A stretch of 57,388 bases of DNA, taken from the NCBI GenBank assembly GCA_022763065.1, contig JALEGH010000023.1, positions 1 to 57,388 on the forward strand. The letters are read 5' to 3'. Numbering within the stretch: position 1 is the first letter of the stretch; each line of letters opens with the position of its first letter. This document shows, piece after piece, positions 34,489 through 44,199 of this stretch. The notes beneath the pieces were generated by a model. It searched no databases, was not told where the DNA came from, and saw only the letters and a list, made by a program, of their open reading frames with translations. The position numbers were made by a program, and so were the translations under genes. This DNA comes from Alphaproteobacteria bacterium (GTDB lineage Bacteria > Pseudomonadota > Alphaproteobacteria > Micavibrionales > Micavibrionaceae).

Positions 34489-35052
34489 ATGAATGCTCTT
34501 AAAGACAACCATTTGTTAAAACCTCTCATTGGTTTTGGATTAATTTTGGATTGGATCATTCTGGACCAAATTTCCAAATGGTTGGTGTTAGAGCATATTT
34601 TTAAGCCGCGATTTGGATTAGAGTCGCTGGGGCTCTTTGAATGGATTACCTCGGTGGAGCGCTTGGGACCTATTCGTATTGAGTTTTTGCCGTTTTTTAA
34701 CCTCACTATGGTGTGGAATGAAGGGGTTAGTTTTGGCCTGTTTCAAAGTGGTAATCCGTGGCCGCTCATTATCGTGGCTCTCACAATTTCGGTAATTTTT
34801 AGCGTATGGCTGGCTAGATCGAAGAACTGGGTGGAGGCCATTTCGCTATCTATGGTGATTGGTGGTGCGCTGGGCAATGTGATAGATCGACTGCATTTTG
34901 GCGCGGTCGCGGATTTCTTTGATTTTCATGTTTTTGGATGGCATTATCCGGCCTTTAATGTCGCGGATAGCTGTATTACGCTAGGGATTGTTATTTTGCT
35001 CACGAATAGTTTATTGTTAGATCGGAAATTAAAAAGTAAAGAAGTTAAGTAA
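34489..35052 (+). CDS. lspA: lipoprotein signal peptidase (signal peptidase II)
   Basis: LspA is a four-helix inner-membrane aspartyl protease that cuts prolipoproteins at the lipobox. The helix 1 motif DQISKW, the loop FFNLTMVWNEGVSFG, and the catalytic Asp142 (GAVADFFDF) and Asp160 (PAFNVAD) are present. At 187 residues it is longer than E. coli LspA (164). The extra residues are an insertion at about 38-66 in the first periplasmic loop. It sits between ileS and a lipoprotein gene that should be one of its substrates. Confidence 0.96.
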   Translation: MNALKDNHLLKPLIGFGLILDWIILDQISKWLVLEHIFKPRFGLESLGLFEWITSVERLGPIRIEFLPFFNLTMVWNEGVSFGLFQSGNPWPLIIVALTISVIFSVWLARSKNWVEAISLSMVIGGALGNVIDRLHFGAVADFFDFHVFGWHYPAFNVADSCITLGIVILLTNSLLLDRKLKSKEVK

Positions 35053-35053
35053 A

Positions 35054-35590
35054 ATGAAGAATTTGAATATAGTATTGTTTATGATGGGCGCTTTGTTGAG
35101 TGTTTCTGCTTGTTCGAAGACGCAGGAGCAATTTGATTTTTCAAAAAAAGCGCCGGACGAGTTTGCAGTGGTTAAGCGTGCACCGCTTGAGATGCCACCA
35201 GACTATCAATTGCGTCCACCGCGTCCGGGCGCGCCAAGGCCTCAAGAGAGCGCAACGGATGAAAAAGCGAAGCAGGCCGTTTTCGGGATAGAAGATTTAC
35301 AGGAAAACAAGCAGGAACGACAGCCGGTTTCTGTTGGTGAATCTATTCTTCTACAAAAAAGCGGCGTTGCTGAAACCAAAACCAATATCCGCGATATTAT
35401 TGATCAGGAAACTGCCGAGATTATCAAGGAAGAAACGCCGACAGTTGATCGTCTTCTAGGTAAGGTTGGTAAAGAGATTGAAGCGCCCGCCGATGTGGTT
35501 GATCCCGTGAAGGAGACCGAGCGTATCATTCACAATTCAAACGCAGGAAAGCCTGTCACCGATGGTGAAACGCCAACGACCAAGCAATAG
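35054..35590 (+). CDS. DUF3035 lipoprotein, BamF-like outer-membrane assembly subunit
   Basis: A 20-residue signal sequence ends in the lipobox LLSVSAC with Cys20 as the lipidated residue. The next part, KAPDEFAVVKRAPLEMPPDY, then QLRPPRPGAPRPQE and AVFG, is the DUF3035 signature of Alphaproteobacteria, a family later linked to the BAM complex as BamF in Caulobacter. The rest is low-complexity and acidic, probably extended in the periplasm. The gene starts 1 bp after lspA and overlaps the next M16 gene by 29 bp. Confidence 0.85.
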   Translation: MKNLNIVLFMMGALLSVSACSKTQEQFDFSKKAPDEFAVVKRAPLEMPPDYQLRPPRPGAPRPQESATDEKAKQAVFGIEDLQENKQERQPVSVGESILLQKSGVAETKTNIRDIIDQETAEIIKEETPTVDRLLGKVGKEIEAPADVVDPVKETERIIHNSNAGKPVTDGETPTTKQ

Positions 35591-36959
35591 ATATGTGATA
35601 TTAACGTTAACGGCCCTGATGACGGGGCTGTTTTTCTTTGTTCTGCCTTTTGTTGCGCAGGCGGGTGTGTTTAATGCGCAGAAATTTACTCTTAAAAACG
35701 GTTTAGAAGTTGTGGTGATCCCGAACCACCGCGCCCCTGTTGTGACCCACATGCTCTGGTATAGGGTAGGGGCAGCCGATGAGCTACCGGGCCTGTCTGG
35801 TATGGCGCATTATTTTGAACATCTGATGTTTAAAGGGACGAAGAAGCTGGAACCGGGCGAGTTTTCCCGTACTGTCAAAAAGCTTGGCGGGAATGATAAT
35901 GCCTTCACGGGGCAGGATTATACGGCTTATTTTCAAAGCATATCGGTGGAGCATCTGGGACGTATGATGAAAATGGAAGCCGACCGGATGCAGAATTTAA
36001 ATCCGCCTGAAGCTGATTTTATATCCGAAAAAAAAGTGGTGTTGGAGGAGCGCAGGCAACGTACCGAAAACGATCCACGTGGGCTGTTTACCGAACAAAT
36101 GCGCAGCAGCTTATTTGTGAACCATCCTTATGCTATCCCGACCATTGGCTGGATGGATGAGATCAAAACCTATGAGTGGGAGGATGTCAAAAGTTTCTAT
36201 GAAACTTGGTATGCGCCAAATAATGCAGTCCTTATTGTGAGCGGTGATATCACTGCCAAGGAGTTAAAGCCTTTGGCCCAAAAAACATATGGGAAGATTA
36301 AGGCAAAAAAATTGCCGGAACGTATGAGGCCAAAAGTTGCTTCTGCTATTGGTGAGACAAAAATGACGCTTGAGCATAAAGCTATTCATCAACCTTATTT
36401 CCAACGACTATATCTGGCACCGGCCAGTTCAAAATTTAAAGAAGATGCTTTGGCGCTCTATGTTTTGGAAGAGATAGTAAGCGGCGGCCCAACAGCGCGG
36501 CTTTATAAAAATCTGGTGGTTGAGCAAAAAAAGGCAGTGTCCGTTGGCATGTCCTATAGCGGGGATTCTTTGGATTACGGAACTATCTGGTTTTCCGCTA
36601 CACCTGCAACAGGTGTAAGCGTAGAGAATCTGGAACATCTTGTAGATCAGGAAATTGTAAAAGTGATAAAAGATGGCGTAACGGAGGATGAAGTTAAAGA
36701 CGCCATTCAACGTCTTCAGGATCAGGCCATTTATGCCCGTGATAGTTTGGCAGGTCCGGCCATGATTTTTGGTCATGCGCTGACAACGGGCAGTACGATT
36801 GATGACATTGAAAATTGGCCGGAGGATATCGCGCGTGTAACCGCAGAGCAGGTACAAGAAGTTACTCAGAAATATTTGAGTCCTTATAACCCTTGGATAA
36901 GACCGCCTGTGACGGGTTATGTTTTTCCGCTTGATGGAGAAGAGGAGAAGAAAAAATGA
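35562..36959 (+). CDS. M16 family zinc metallopeptidase, catalytic
   Basis: After a signal peptide (hydrophobic core about 11-33, cleavage near AQA-G) the protein has the inverted zinc motif HYFEH (83-87) and the distal Glu in VVLEERRQR (about 162), as in active M16 peptidases (pitrilysin/insulinase family). It is predicted periplasmic. The next gene encodes a related protein without the motif, so the two probably form the usual active/inactive M16 heterodimer. The start lies within the preceding lipoprotein gene; a GTG slightly downstream is an alternative. Substrates are unknown, but the link to outer-membrane assembly genes is conserved in Alphaproteobacteria. Confidence 0.93.
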   Translation: MVKRQRPSNRYVILTLTALMTGLFFFVLPFVAQAGVFNAQKFTLKNGLEVVVIPNHRAPVVTHMLWYRVGAADELPGLSGMAHYFEHLMFKGTKKLEPGEFSRTVKKLGGNDNAFTGQDYTAYFQSISVEHLGRMMKMEADRMQNLNPPEADFISEKKVVLEERRQRTENDPRGLFTEQMRSSLFVNHPYAIPTIGWMDEIKTYEWEDVKSFYETWYAPNNAVLIVSGDITAKELKPLAQKTYGKIKAKKLPERMRPKVASAIGETKMTLEHKAIHQPYFQRLYLAPASSKFKEDALALYVLEEIVSGGPTARLYKNLVVEQKKAVSVGMSYSGDSLDYGTIWFSATPATGVSVENLEHLVDQEIVKVIKDGVTEDEVKDAIQRLQDQAIYARDSLAGPAMIFGHALTTGSTIDDIENWPEDIARVTAEQVQEVTQKYLSPYNPWIRPPVTGYVFPLDGEEEKKK

Positions 36960-38320
36960 GGCGCTATATTTTTCTTCTCATATTTTGTTTGGTTATTATA
37001 CCCGTTTCTTCTGTCGCGAAAGAAGCAGATAAGGTCTTAGATATTCAAGAAGTGACTTCACCGGGTGGTCTTACCGCGTGGTTTGTGCAGGATCAAACGC
37101 TTCCCATTATTTCGCTGAAATTCTCTTTTAAGGGTGCAGGGGCGGTGAATGATGGACAGGAAAAACAGGGATTGGCGCGCATGCTCTCCAACACTTTGGA
37201 TGAAGGTGCAGGTGATTTAACATCACAGGAATTTCAAAAATCCTTAAGTGATCATTCTATCACGCTGTCTTTTGGTTCTGGCCGTGATCATTTTGGTGGA
37301 AGCGTTAAAACATTATCGCGTAATAAAGACAAAGCTTTTGAGCTTTTAAAACTGGCATTGAATGAACCCCGATTTGACCCCGAACCAGTGGAACGCATGC
37401 GTCAGGCAAATTTAAAGCGTATCAAATCCAATATGGGGAATCCGGATTGGATCGTGGCGCGTCTATTCAATGATATTATTTATGAAGACCATCTTTATGC
37501 CTTGAATAGCGGCGGAACGCTCACAACACTTGCAGCTATTACGGCGGATGATTTAAGGCAGTATAAAAAAGACTGGTTGACCAAAGACAGGCTCCTCATT
37601 GCTGTGACAGGTGATATCACAAAAGACGAGCTGGGCCGTATGCTGGATGATGTTTTTGGCAGTTTACCGGAAAGTGGTAAGAAGAACAATGTGACCCAAA
37701 TTGACGTTCAAAATCAGGGAAAAGTTTTTACTTATAATAAGGATATTCCGCAAACGATATTGGAAATGGCGTTGCCTTCTTTTCCCCTTGATGATCCGGA
37801 CTATCCGGCGCTTAAAATTCTGAATTACATTTATGGCGGCGGTGGATTTGGTTCGCGTTTAATGGAAGAAGCGCGGGAGAAAAGAGGGTTGACCTACGGT
37901 ATTTATTCCGCCCCTTTGCATCAGGAATATATGGATGCTGTGGTAATTTCAACCTCGACCAAGAACGAAACGGCAGAAGAAATTTTGGATGTTGTGAGAA
38001 CAGAGATACAAAATATAAATGCTGAAGGTGTAACAAAAGAGGAGCTGCAAGATGCCAAATCTTATCTCGTAGGCTCACTTCCTTTATCTTTAAGTTCCAC
38101 AGAAAAAATTTCTTCTATTATGCTCAGTCTTCAATTGCGTGAACGTTCCATTGATTATTTGAATCAATATAAGGAACGACTTCATAAAGTAACATTGAGA
38201 GATATTGGGCGTGTTGCGAAACGTATTTTGGATATAGAAAAAATGGTTGTTTTGGCGGTCGGCAAGCCGGAGGGATTTGAAAGTTCTCAAGAAATTAAGG
38301 AGCTTCCTAATGTCGAATAA
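36956..38320 (+). CDS. M16 family peptidase, non-catalytic partner
   Basis: The 454-residue protein has a signal peptide (about 1-21, ending near SVA-K) and two M16 half-folds. At the position of HxxEH it reads LARMLSNTLDEG, so the zinc site is absent. The C-terminal half keeps the substrate-binding Arg/Tyr-type segment EKRGLTYGIYS. It overlaps the catalytic M16 gene by 4 bp, which fits obligate pairing. The start of pgi lies inside its 3' end. Confidence 0.92.
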   Translation: MRRYIFLLIFCLVIIPVSSVAKEADKVLDIQEVTSPGGLTAWFVQDQTLPIISLKFSFKGAGAVNDGQEKQGLARMLSNTLDEGAGDLTSQEFQKSLSDHSITLSFGSGRDHFGGSVKTLSRNKDKAFELLKLALNEPRFDPEPVERMRQANLKRIKSNMGNPDWIVARLFNDIIYEDHLYALNSGGTLTTLAAITADDLRQYKKDWLTKDRLLIAVTGDITKDELGRMLDDVFGSLPESGKKNNVTQIDVQNQGKVFTYNKDIPQTILEMALPSFPLDDPDYPALKILNYIYGGGGFGSRLMEEAREKRGLTYGIYSAPLHQEYMDAVVISTSTKNETAEEILDVVRTEIQNINAEGVTKEELQDAKSYLVGSLPLSLSSTEKISSIMLSLQLRERSIDYLNQYKERLHKVTLRDIGRVAKRILDIEKMVVLAVGKPEGFESSQEIKELPNVE

Positions 38321-39884
38321 CCCAACACATAAACCGGAATGGGCGGAGTTGCAAAAACACTCTCAGAATCTCATGTCCCATTCTATTGCAGATCTGTTTG
38401 AATCTGATCCGGACAGAGTGGATCAATTTTCGTTTGACCTTGACGGTCTGTTTGTTGATTTCTCAAAACAGCACATGACGCGAGACGCGTTGGATACGCT
38501 GATTAATTTATCACGCCGTTGTAGTATTGAAGAAAAACGCGATGAGATGTTTGCAGGCGGCATTGTAAACACGACAGAAAATCGGGCCGTTTTGCATACG
38601 GCTTTGCGCCGTGCCAAAACGGATGAGGTTTTTGTTGGAGAGCATAATGTTATACCGGAAATTCATACAACTTTTAAACACATTCAAAAATTTAGCGAAA
38701 AGATCAGATTAGGAAATTATAAGGGGGAGACGGGAAAGCCCATCAAACATATTGTGTCTCTTGGTGTTGGCGGCTCGGAGTTAGGCCCGCGTCTTGTTTG
38801 TAATGCTCTTGACACAGAAAAGCAGGATAAAGATGCGCTCAAAATTCATTTTGTGTCGAACATTGACCCGGTAGATATAAGCAGGGTCTTCAAAAATTGT
38901 CCGCCGGAAGAAACGGTTTTCGTTGTCACATCCAAAAGCTTTACAACCCAAGAAACTTTGACCAATGCGTTGGCAGCCAAAGAATGGGTGCAAGGCTATT
39001 TACCAAAGGAGAGTAGCTGGCATGCCCATTTTGTCGCGGTGAGTGCAAATGTTCGGGCGGCGCAAGGTTTTGGTATTGCAGAAGATCAAATTTTCCCGAT
39101 GTGGGAATGGGTGAATGGTCGTTTCAGCCTGTGGTCTGCCGTAGGACTGCCTGTTATTTTAGCTCATGGATTTGAGGTTTTTCAGGAACTCTTACGCGGT
39201 GCTCATACGATGGATGAGCATTTTCAAAATGCACGCCTTGAGAAAAACATTCCAGTACTTCTCGCGCTTGTAGGCATTTGGAACAATAATTTTTTAAGCG
39301 CGCAGGCGCACGCCGTTTTGCCTTATGCACAAAAATTGCAAGATTTACCAAGATATCTTCAGCAGCTTGAAATGGAGTCCAATGGAAAATCTATTGATTT
39401 GGACGGGCTCAAAATAACAGATTACAAAACCTGTCCTGTTATATTCGGTGAAGCTGGAACAATAGGTCAGCACAGCTTTTATCAGCTTTTGCATCAAGGA
39501 ACGGGAATGGTTTCTTGTGATTTCATCGGCGTGGTTGAAGGCAGACAAACAGATCAAAATCATCATAAATTACTTTTGAGCAATATGCTGGCTCAAGGTC
39601 AGGCGCTTATGCAGGGGCAAGAGGCAGACGAATCCTACTGCGATTTTGCAGGCAGCAAGCCAAGCACAACCATTTTGATAGACATGTTGGATGCGTATCA
39701 TCTGGGAATGCTATTGGCGCTTTATGAGCATAAGACTTTCATACAGGGTATAATATGGAATATTAACAGTTTTGATCAGTTCGGGGTCGAGCTTGGCAAG
39801 GAAATGTCGCGTAAATTGGAAAACAATGATCTGACAGATGCAGACGCCTCGACGCAGGCTCTTTTTTCGCGAGTTAATCAATAA
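38310..39884 (+). CDS. pgi: glucose-6-phosphate isomerase
   Basis: Pgi interconverts glucose 6-phosphate and fructose 6-phosphate. It has LGVGGSELGPRLV (sugar-phosphate loop), VVTSKSFTTQET, and the second signature GQHSFYQLLHQGTG with the catalytic His region. A longer frame from 38247 exists, but the ATG at 38310 has AAGGAG 8 nt upstream and the normal MSNNPTHKPEWAEL N-terminus, giving 524 residues. It overlaps the M16 gene by 11 bp, so it is probably read from the same transcript despite the unrelated function. Confidence 0.96.
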   Translation: MSNNPTHKPEWAELQKHSQNLMSHSIADLFESDPDRVDQFSFDLDGLFVDFSKQHMTRDALDTLINLSRRCSIEEKRDEMFAGGIVNTTENRAVLHTALRRAKTDEVFVGEHNVIPEIHTTFKHIQKFSEKIRLGNYKGETGKPIKHIVSLGVGGSELGPRLVCNALDTEKQDKDALKIHFVSNIDPVDISRVFKNCPPEETVFVVTSKSFTTQETLTNALAAKEWVQGYLPKESSWHAHFVAVSANVRAAQGFGIAEDQIFPMWEWVNGRFSLWSAVGLPVILAHGFEVFQELLRGAHTMDEHFQNARLEKNIPVLLALVGIWNNNFLSAQAHAVLPYAQKLQDLPRYLQQLEMESNGKSIDLDGLKITDYKTCPVIFGEAGTIGQHSFYQLLHQGTGMVSCDFIGVVEGRQTDQNHHKLLLSNMLAQGQALMQGQEADESYCDFAGSKPSTTILIDMLDAYHLGMLLALYEHKTFIQGIIWNINSFDQFGVELGKEMSRKLENNDLTDADASTQALFSRVNQ

Positions 39885-39921
39885 TATTCACGGATGATAA
39901 AAATCAGGTTATGATGGCGCC

Positions 39922-41214
39922 ATGACAAAAACGACAAATCTGCAACGTTTGAACCAACGTGAGTTGGACGAAATTATTGAGCTTCACAAACGTTTTACGG
40001 ATAGTAAGCCGGGCGGTAAGCGGGCGATTTTAAAATTTGTGGACCTATCCAACTTATCTTTGGAAGGGGTTGATTTGTCACATGCGGATTTTACTGGCGC
40101 TAACCTGTCCGGCACCAATATGACAGATGGTATTTTCACTTCCTGTTGCTTTTTTGCCTGTGATTTGCGTGATGCAAATTTGGAGAATGCAAATTTTAAA
40201 CGGGCTGATTTTCGCGGCGCTTATGTGGCTGGTGCTAACTTAACTGGTGCGGATTTAGACTCGGCTGACTTGCGTGAGGGTAAAATTATGGAGCGCGGAC
40301 AGGATGGCGGTCTTGATAATAGACAGCGCGGTGCCCAGACGCATGAGAATAATAATTGGAGCGCGATTTTTACCGGTGCGCAGCTCACAGAAACCAACCT
40401 TTCTGGTGTGAAAGCCAATGCGGCAGATTTTTCGGATGCGGATATGACAGGTGTATCCTTGAATGCGGCGGATCTTCAAGGGGTGAGTTTTGAAGGGGCC
40501 AATCTGACCAATGCGGATTTTACCGGCTCCGATTTGAGTAATGCTGATCTAAGAGATACGGTGATGAGCGGAACGGTTTTGAAATCGGTTGAGATGCAAG
40601 GCGCTAGAATTGATGGGGTGATGGAACACTCCGATATGGGTGAAACGCTTGAAGAGCGTGGAGCTGATCTGGAGGAAATGTTGGGCCAACATCAGGCATG
40701 GGTGTCTAGTGCAGGAAAATCCGGTGCACAAATGGATTTGAGCGGTATTGATTTGCGGGAGGTTGAAAATTTACGTACCTACCCCTTAACCGCGATTAGA
40801 GCGGTTAAGGCGAATTTTATGGATCAGGACTTGCGCCAGATTAGCCTGCAAAGCGCAATATTGGATGATTCCAGTTTCCGTGATAGCCGGATGATGGAGG
40901 CAGATTTGCGGGGTTCTTCCATTCAAAATGCTATTTTTACCCGCGCGGATTTATCAGATGCAAAATTAGGTGCCCTGAAATTTGACAGTCCGGATGGGAA
41001 AGGGATTCGTTTACAACGCACGAATTTGAGTGGTTCTAGCCTGCGATATGTTGATTTGCGCGGAACGGATTTGCGCGATGCGATTTTGATGGGGTGTGAT
41101 TTAACCGGCGCGAAGCTGGAAGGGACCGATTTACGCCGTGCAGACTTGACAGGTGTTATTTTGACACATACGGACTTATCATCGGCGCATATAGAAGGCG
41201 CGATTATTGACTGA
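39922..41214 (+). CDS. pentapeptide-repeat protein
   Basis: After a 40-residue N-terminal helix region, the protein is built of A(D/N)LxX pentapeptide repeats forming a right-handed quadrilateral beta-helix: about 41-119, 148-231 and 272-430. Two non-repeat inserts interrupt it: residues about 120-147 (polar, rich in Gly, Asn and Gln) and 232-271 (charged, with GADLEEMLGQHQAWVSSAGK). Some members of the superfamily mimic DNA and inhibit gyrase, but most have no known role. There is no signal peptide. It lies between pgi and mutL, 35 bp before the latter. Confidence 0.9.
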   Translation: MTKTTNLQRLNQRELDEIIELHKRFTDSKPGGKRAILKFVDLSNLSLEGVDLSHADFTGANLSGTNMTDGIFTSCCFFACDLRDANLENANFKRADFRGAYVAGANLTGADLDSADLREGKIMERGQDGGLDNRQRGAQTHENNNWSAIFTGAQLTETNLSGVKANAADFSDADMTGVSLNAADLQGVSFEGANLTNADFTGSDLSNADLRDTVMSGTVLKSVEMQGARIDGVMEHSDMGETLEERGADLEEMLGQHQAWVSSAGKSGAQMDLSGIDLREVENLRTYPLTAIRAVKANFMDQDLRQISLQSAILDDSSFRDSRMMEADLRGSSIQNAIFTRADLSDAKLGALKFDSPDGKGIRLQRTNLSGSSLRYVDLRGTDLRDAILMGCDLTGAKLEGTDLRRADLTGVILTHTDLSSAHIEGAIID

Positions 41215-41249
41215 GGCGTTTTCTAATGAGCCTTGCGAAAAGGAATTTT

Positions 41250-43082
41250 ATGAAGATTCGACAACTTCCTGATTATCTGGTCAACCAGATTGCCGCCGGT
41301 GAGGTGATTGAGCGTCCTGCTGCTGCGGTGAAGGAGCTGGTTGAAAATGCGATAGATGCGGGCGCTTCCCAAATTGATATTGATCTACGAGATGGTGGTA
41401 AGAGCCTTATTCTGGTGCGCGATGACGGTATTGGAATGAACGCTCACGATCTGGAATTGGCCACACAGCGTCATGCGACTTCTAAGTTGCCGGAGGATAA
41501 TCTAAATCATATTGATCACCTTGGGTTTCGGGGGGAGGCTTTGCCCTCCATTGGTTCGGTTAGTCGTTTGAGCATCAAGTCAAAAACGGCCAATGATGAT
41601 GAAGCATGGGAAATTCAGATTGAGGGTGGAGAAAAATCAGAACCCGCTCCGACTGCGCATAATAAAGGCACAACGATTGAGGTGCGCGATTTATTTTATG
41701 CAACGCCAGCAAGGCTCAAATTTTTAAAGACCGAGCGCGCCGAATATGCGGCGGTGAAAGATACGGTGACACGTATTGCTATGGCGTTCCCCCATATCGC
41801 CTTTAAGCTCAGTCATGATGGGCAAGTGAAATTAAATCTAGCAGCAGAGCAAGGGGATCTTCTGGATCAACGTCACGGACGTCTGAGCGCGATTTTAGGA
41901 AAAGATTTTGGTGCCAACAGTTTTCCTGTCGCGGCGCAGCGTGAAGAGATCCAATTACAGGGCTATGCCAGCCTGCCGACTTATAATAAGGGTACGTCGC
42001 AGCATCAATATCTTTTTGTGAATGGCCGTCCGGTGAAGGACCGCTTACTATTGGGGTGCGTGCGTGCGGCTTACATGGATGTTTTGCATCATGGTCGTCA
42101 TCCGGTGGTCTCGCTTTTTCTTGAGATGCCGCCGGAGATGGTGGATGTTAATGTTCATCCGGCCAAGGCGGAGGTGCGTTTCCGGGATGCAGGCCAGATA
42201 CGCGGCCTGATTATCAGTGCGCTTAAACATGGATTGATGGAGGCCGGACAACTCACTTCCACAACTTTATCGGATCAGGCGTTGGGTAAGATGGCGGTAG
42301 GGGGAACGGCAGGAGTGCGTTCCTCTTTGCCTTTTACGCGGGGGGCGAGCTCGGTAGTGCCGCGCTCTTACGCGCAAGGCGGATTAGCTGAAAATGTTCA
42401 AAATCTTTACAGTCCGCTTGATGTTAGGGACAATGATTTTGTGCCGCAAGCTAGAGCAGAAGAAGAACTTGAGATGCAAGAGCATGCGGAACTGGAAACT
42501 TACCCTTTGGGCGCGGCGCGGGCGCAAATTCATGAAAACTATATCATTGCTCAAGTTCATGAGGGCTTGGTGATTGTGGACCAGCATGCCGCGCATGAGC
42601 GTTTGGTGTATGAAGGTTTTAAGGCACAAATGGAGAGAGGAAAAATTGAATCTCAAGGGCTCTTGGTACCTGAAATTATTGATTTAAGCGATACACAAAT
42701 TTCTCTCTTGATGATGCACCAAGAGGCTCTAGTAAATTTGGGGTTAGAAATTGAGCAATTCGGCAGCGATGCCATTTCGGTGCAGGCTGTTCCCGCTCTT
42801 TTATCCGATAAGGCATCTATTAAAGGTTTGGTGAATGATATTTTGGATGAGATTGAGGAATTTGATACGACGGAGAAGCTTCAAAAATCCTTGCATGAGG
42901 TTCTCTCTACTATGGCGTGTCATGGATCGGTACGTTCGGGCAGGCGTTTAAATGTCGAGGAGATGAATGCTCTTTTGCGCCAGATGGAAGATAATCCGCA
43001 TTCGGCTCATTGTAATCACGGTCGTCCGACATTTATAAATCTGGATTTGAAAGATATCGAGAAGCTCTTCGGGCGGCGCTAG
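41250..43082 (+). CDS. mutL: DNA mismatch repair protein MutL
   Basis: The N-terminal GHKL ATPase is clear: NQIAAGEVIERPAAAVKELV, ENAIDAGA, DDGIGM and GFRGEALPSI. The C-terminal domain carries the endonuclease metal motif DQHA-x2-E-x4-E (DQHAAHERLVYE, Asp about 444), with ACHGSVRSGRRL and CNHGRPT, so this MutL is of the nicking type found in bacteria without MutH. The frame opens at 41226, but the ATG at 41250 (MKIRQLPDYL) follows AAAAGGAA and matches the family start. It is 610 residues long. Confidence 0.96.
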   Translation: MKIRQLPDYLVNQIAAGEVIERPAAAVKELVENAIDAGASQIDIDLRDGGKSLILVRDDGIGMNAHDLELATQRHATSKLPEDNLNHIDHLGFRGEALPSIGSVSRLSIKSKTANDDEAWEIQIEGGEKSEPAPTAHNKGTTIEVRDLFYATPARLKFLKTERAEYAAVKDTVTRIAMAFPHIAFKLSHDGQVKLNLAAEQGDLLDQRHGRLSAILGKDFGANSFPVAAQREEIQLQGYASLPTYNKGTSQHQYLFVNGRPVKDRLLLGCVRAAYMDVLHHGRHPVVSLFLEMPPEMVDVNVHPAKAEVRFRDAGQIRGLIISALKHGLMEAGQLTSTTLSDQALGKMAVGGTAGVRSSLPFTRGASSVVPRSYAQGGLAENVQNLYSPLDVRDNDFVPQARAEEELEMQEHAELETYPLGAARAQIHENYIIAQVHEGLVIVDQHAAHERLVYEGFKAQMERGKIESQGLLVPEIIDLSDTQISLLMMHQEALVNLGLEIEQFGSDAISVQAVPALLSDKASIKGLVNDILDEIEEFDTTEKLQKSLHEVLSTMACHGSVRSGRRLNVEEMNALLRQMEDNPHSAHCNHGRPTFINLDLKDIEKLFGRR

Positions 43083-43113
43083 AGTGAAATAATTTGAACT
43101 TAAGGAGAAGATA

Positions 43114-43593
43114 ATGAACAAAGAAAAAAATCTGGTTTTGGGAACATATATTGGCTTTATCATCGCTCTGATATCAAATTTTATACCGAGCGCTTCGGTG
43201 CAAATGATGGGCGGTCTTCTTTTTCTCCTTTTGTTGGTGATGACATATATCTGGCGTGCTAAATCAGTAAAGGAGGGCTACCGTCATACCCATATGGCCT
43301 ATTTGATTAAAAGCTTTTGGATCGGGGCTTTGTTTTTGATTGTAGGGATTTTGTTGGCCGTCTTATTGGCGGATCATTCTGTGATCAATGCGGCAGTGGA
43401 TTCTGTTGGCGCGGGTCAATTTTTAACAGAAGATGACATTAATCAAATTTTGATTGATTATACGCGGCGCAATTTAGGTGTGTTTATCATCACGCTTTGC
43501 CCCAGTCTTCTTTATCTGGGATATCGTTTTGTAAAAGGCGCGCTTCTGGCCAATAAAGAAGAGGTCATTGAAAATTTTAAAAACTGGTTTTAG
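43114..43593 (+). CDS. small integral membrane protein (DUF4870-like)
   Basis: The 159-residue protein has about four hydrophobic segments (roughly 8-25, 28-48, 68-90 and 118-138) and a short positively charged C-terminal tail. The pattern GTYIGFIIALIS with the later AYLIKSFWIGALFLIVG recalls DUF4870/Tic20-type small membrane proteins, but the match is by eye only. It has a strong ribosome site, AAGGAG. It lies between mutL and purN, 15 bp before the latter. Confidence 0.75.
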   Translation: MNKEKNLVLGTYIGFIIALISNFIPSASVQMMGGLLFLLLLVMTYIWRAKSVKEGYRHTHMAYLIKSFWIGALFLIVGILLAVLLADHSVINAAVDSVGAGQFLTEDDINQILIDYTRRNLGVFIITLCPSLLYLGYRFVKGALLANKEEVIENFKNWF

Positions 43594-43608
43594 GAGAGCG
43601 GGTTTTTC

Positions 43609-44199
43609 ATGAATATTGGATTTTTAGCCTCCCATAACGGATCGTCTTCCTTGGCCATTACAGATGCTTGTTTGGCCGGAGAGTTGATGGCCTCTCCCAC
43701 TGTTATGATCAGCAATAATTCAGAATCTAAAGCGCTGGAATGGGCAGAAAATAGAGGCTTAAAGACGTTTTGTATGAATTCTAAAACACATCTAGAAGCA
43801 AAAGATCTGGATCAAGCGATGGCGCAAAAGTTGCAGGATCATAAAATCAATCTGGTTGTTTGTTCCGGCTATATGAAATTAATCGGTCCTGAAACATTAA
43901 GAATATTTGAAAATAAAATTTTGAATATTCACCCTTCACTTTTGCCTAAATATGGCGGGGCGGGGATGTATGGCCGGAAAATTCATGAAGCTGTTAAGCA
44001 AAATGGAGATGCGCAAACAGGCATAACGATTCATCTGGTGGATACGCAGTATGATACAGGGAAAATTTTGGCGCAAAAGGTAATAGATCTATTGCCGGAA
44101 GATGATGTTTCAAATATCGAGGAAAAAGTAAAACAGGCCGAACCAGAATTTTATATCGAAACCATCAGAAAAATTATCAAAGGTGATATTGTACTCTAA
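43609..44199 (+). CDS. purN: phosphoribosylglycinamide formyltransferase
   Basis: PurN uses 10-formyl-THF to formylate GAR in purine synthesis. The core is present: ILNIHPSLLPKYGG with the catalytic Asn and His, then TGITIHLVDTQYDTGKILAQ with the essential Asp. The N-terminal phosphate loop, usually GxGSNLQA, is changed to SHNGSSSLAI. At 196 residues it is of normal length. In many bacteria purM precedes purN; here a membrane protein does. Its stop codon interlocks with that of the convergent XRE gene (CTAA). Confidence 0.92.
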   Translation: MNIGFLASHNGSSSLAITDACLAGELMASPTVMISNNSESKALEWAENRGLKTFCMNSKTHLEAKDLDQAMAQKLQDHKINLVVCSGYMKLIGPETLRIFENKILNIHPSLLPKYGGAGMYGRKIHEAVKQNGDAQTGITIHLVDTQYDTGKILAQKVIDLLPEDDVSNIEEKVKQAEPEFYIETIRKIIKGDIVL

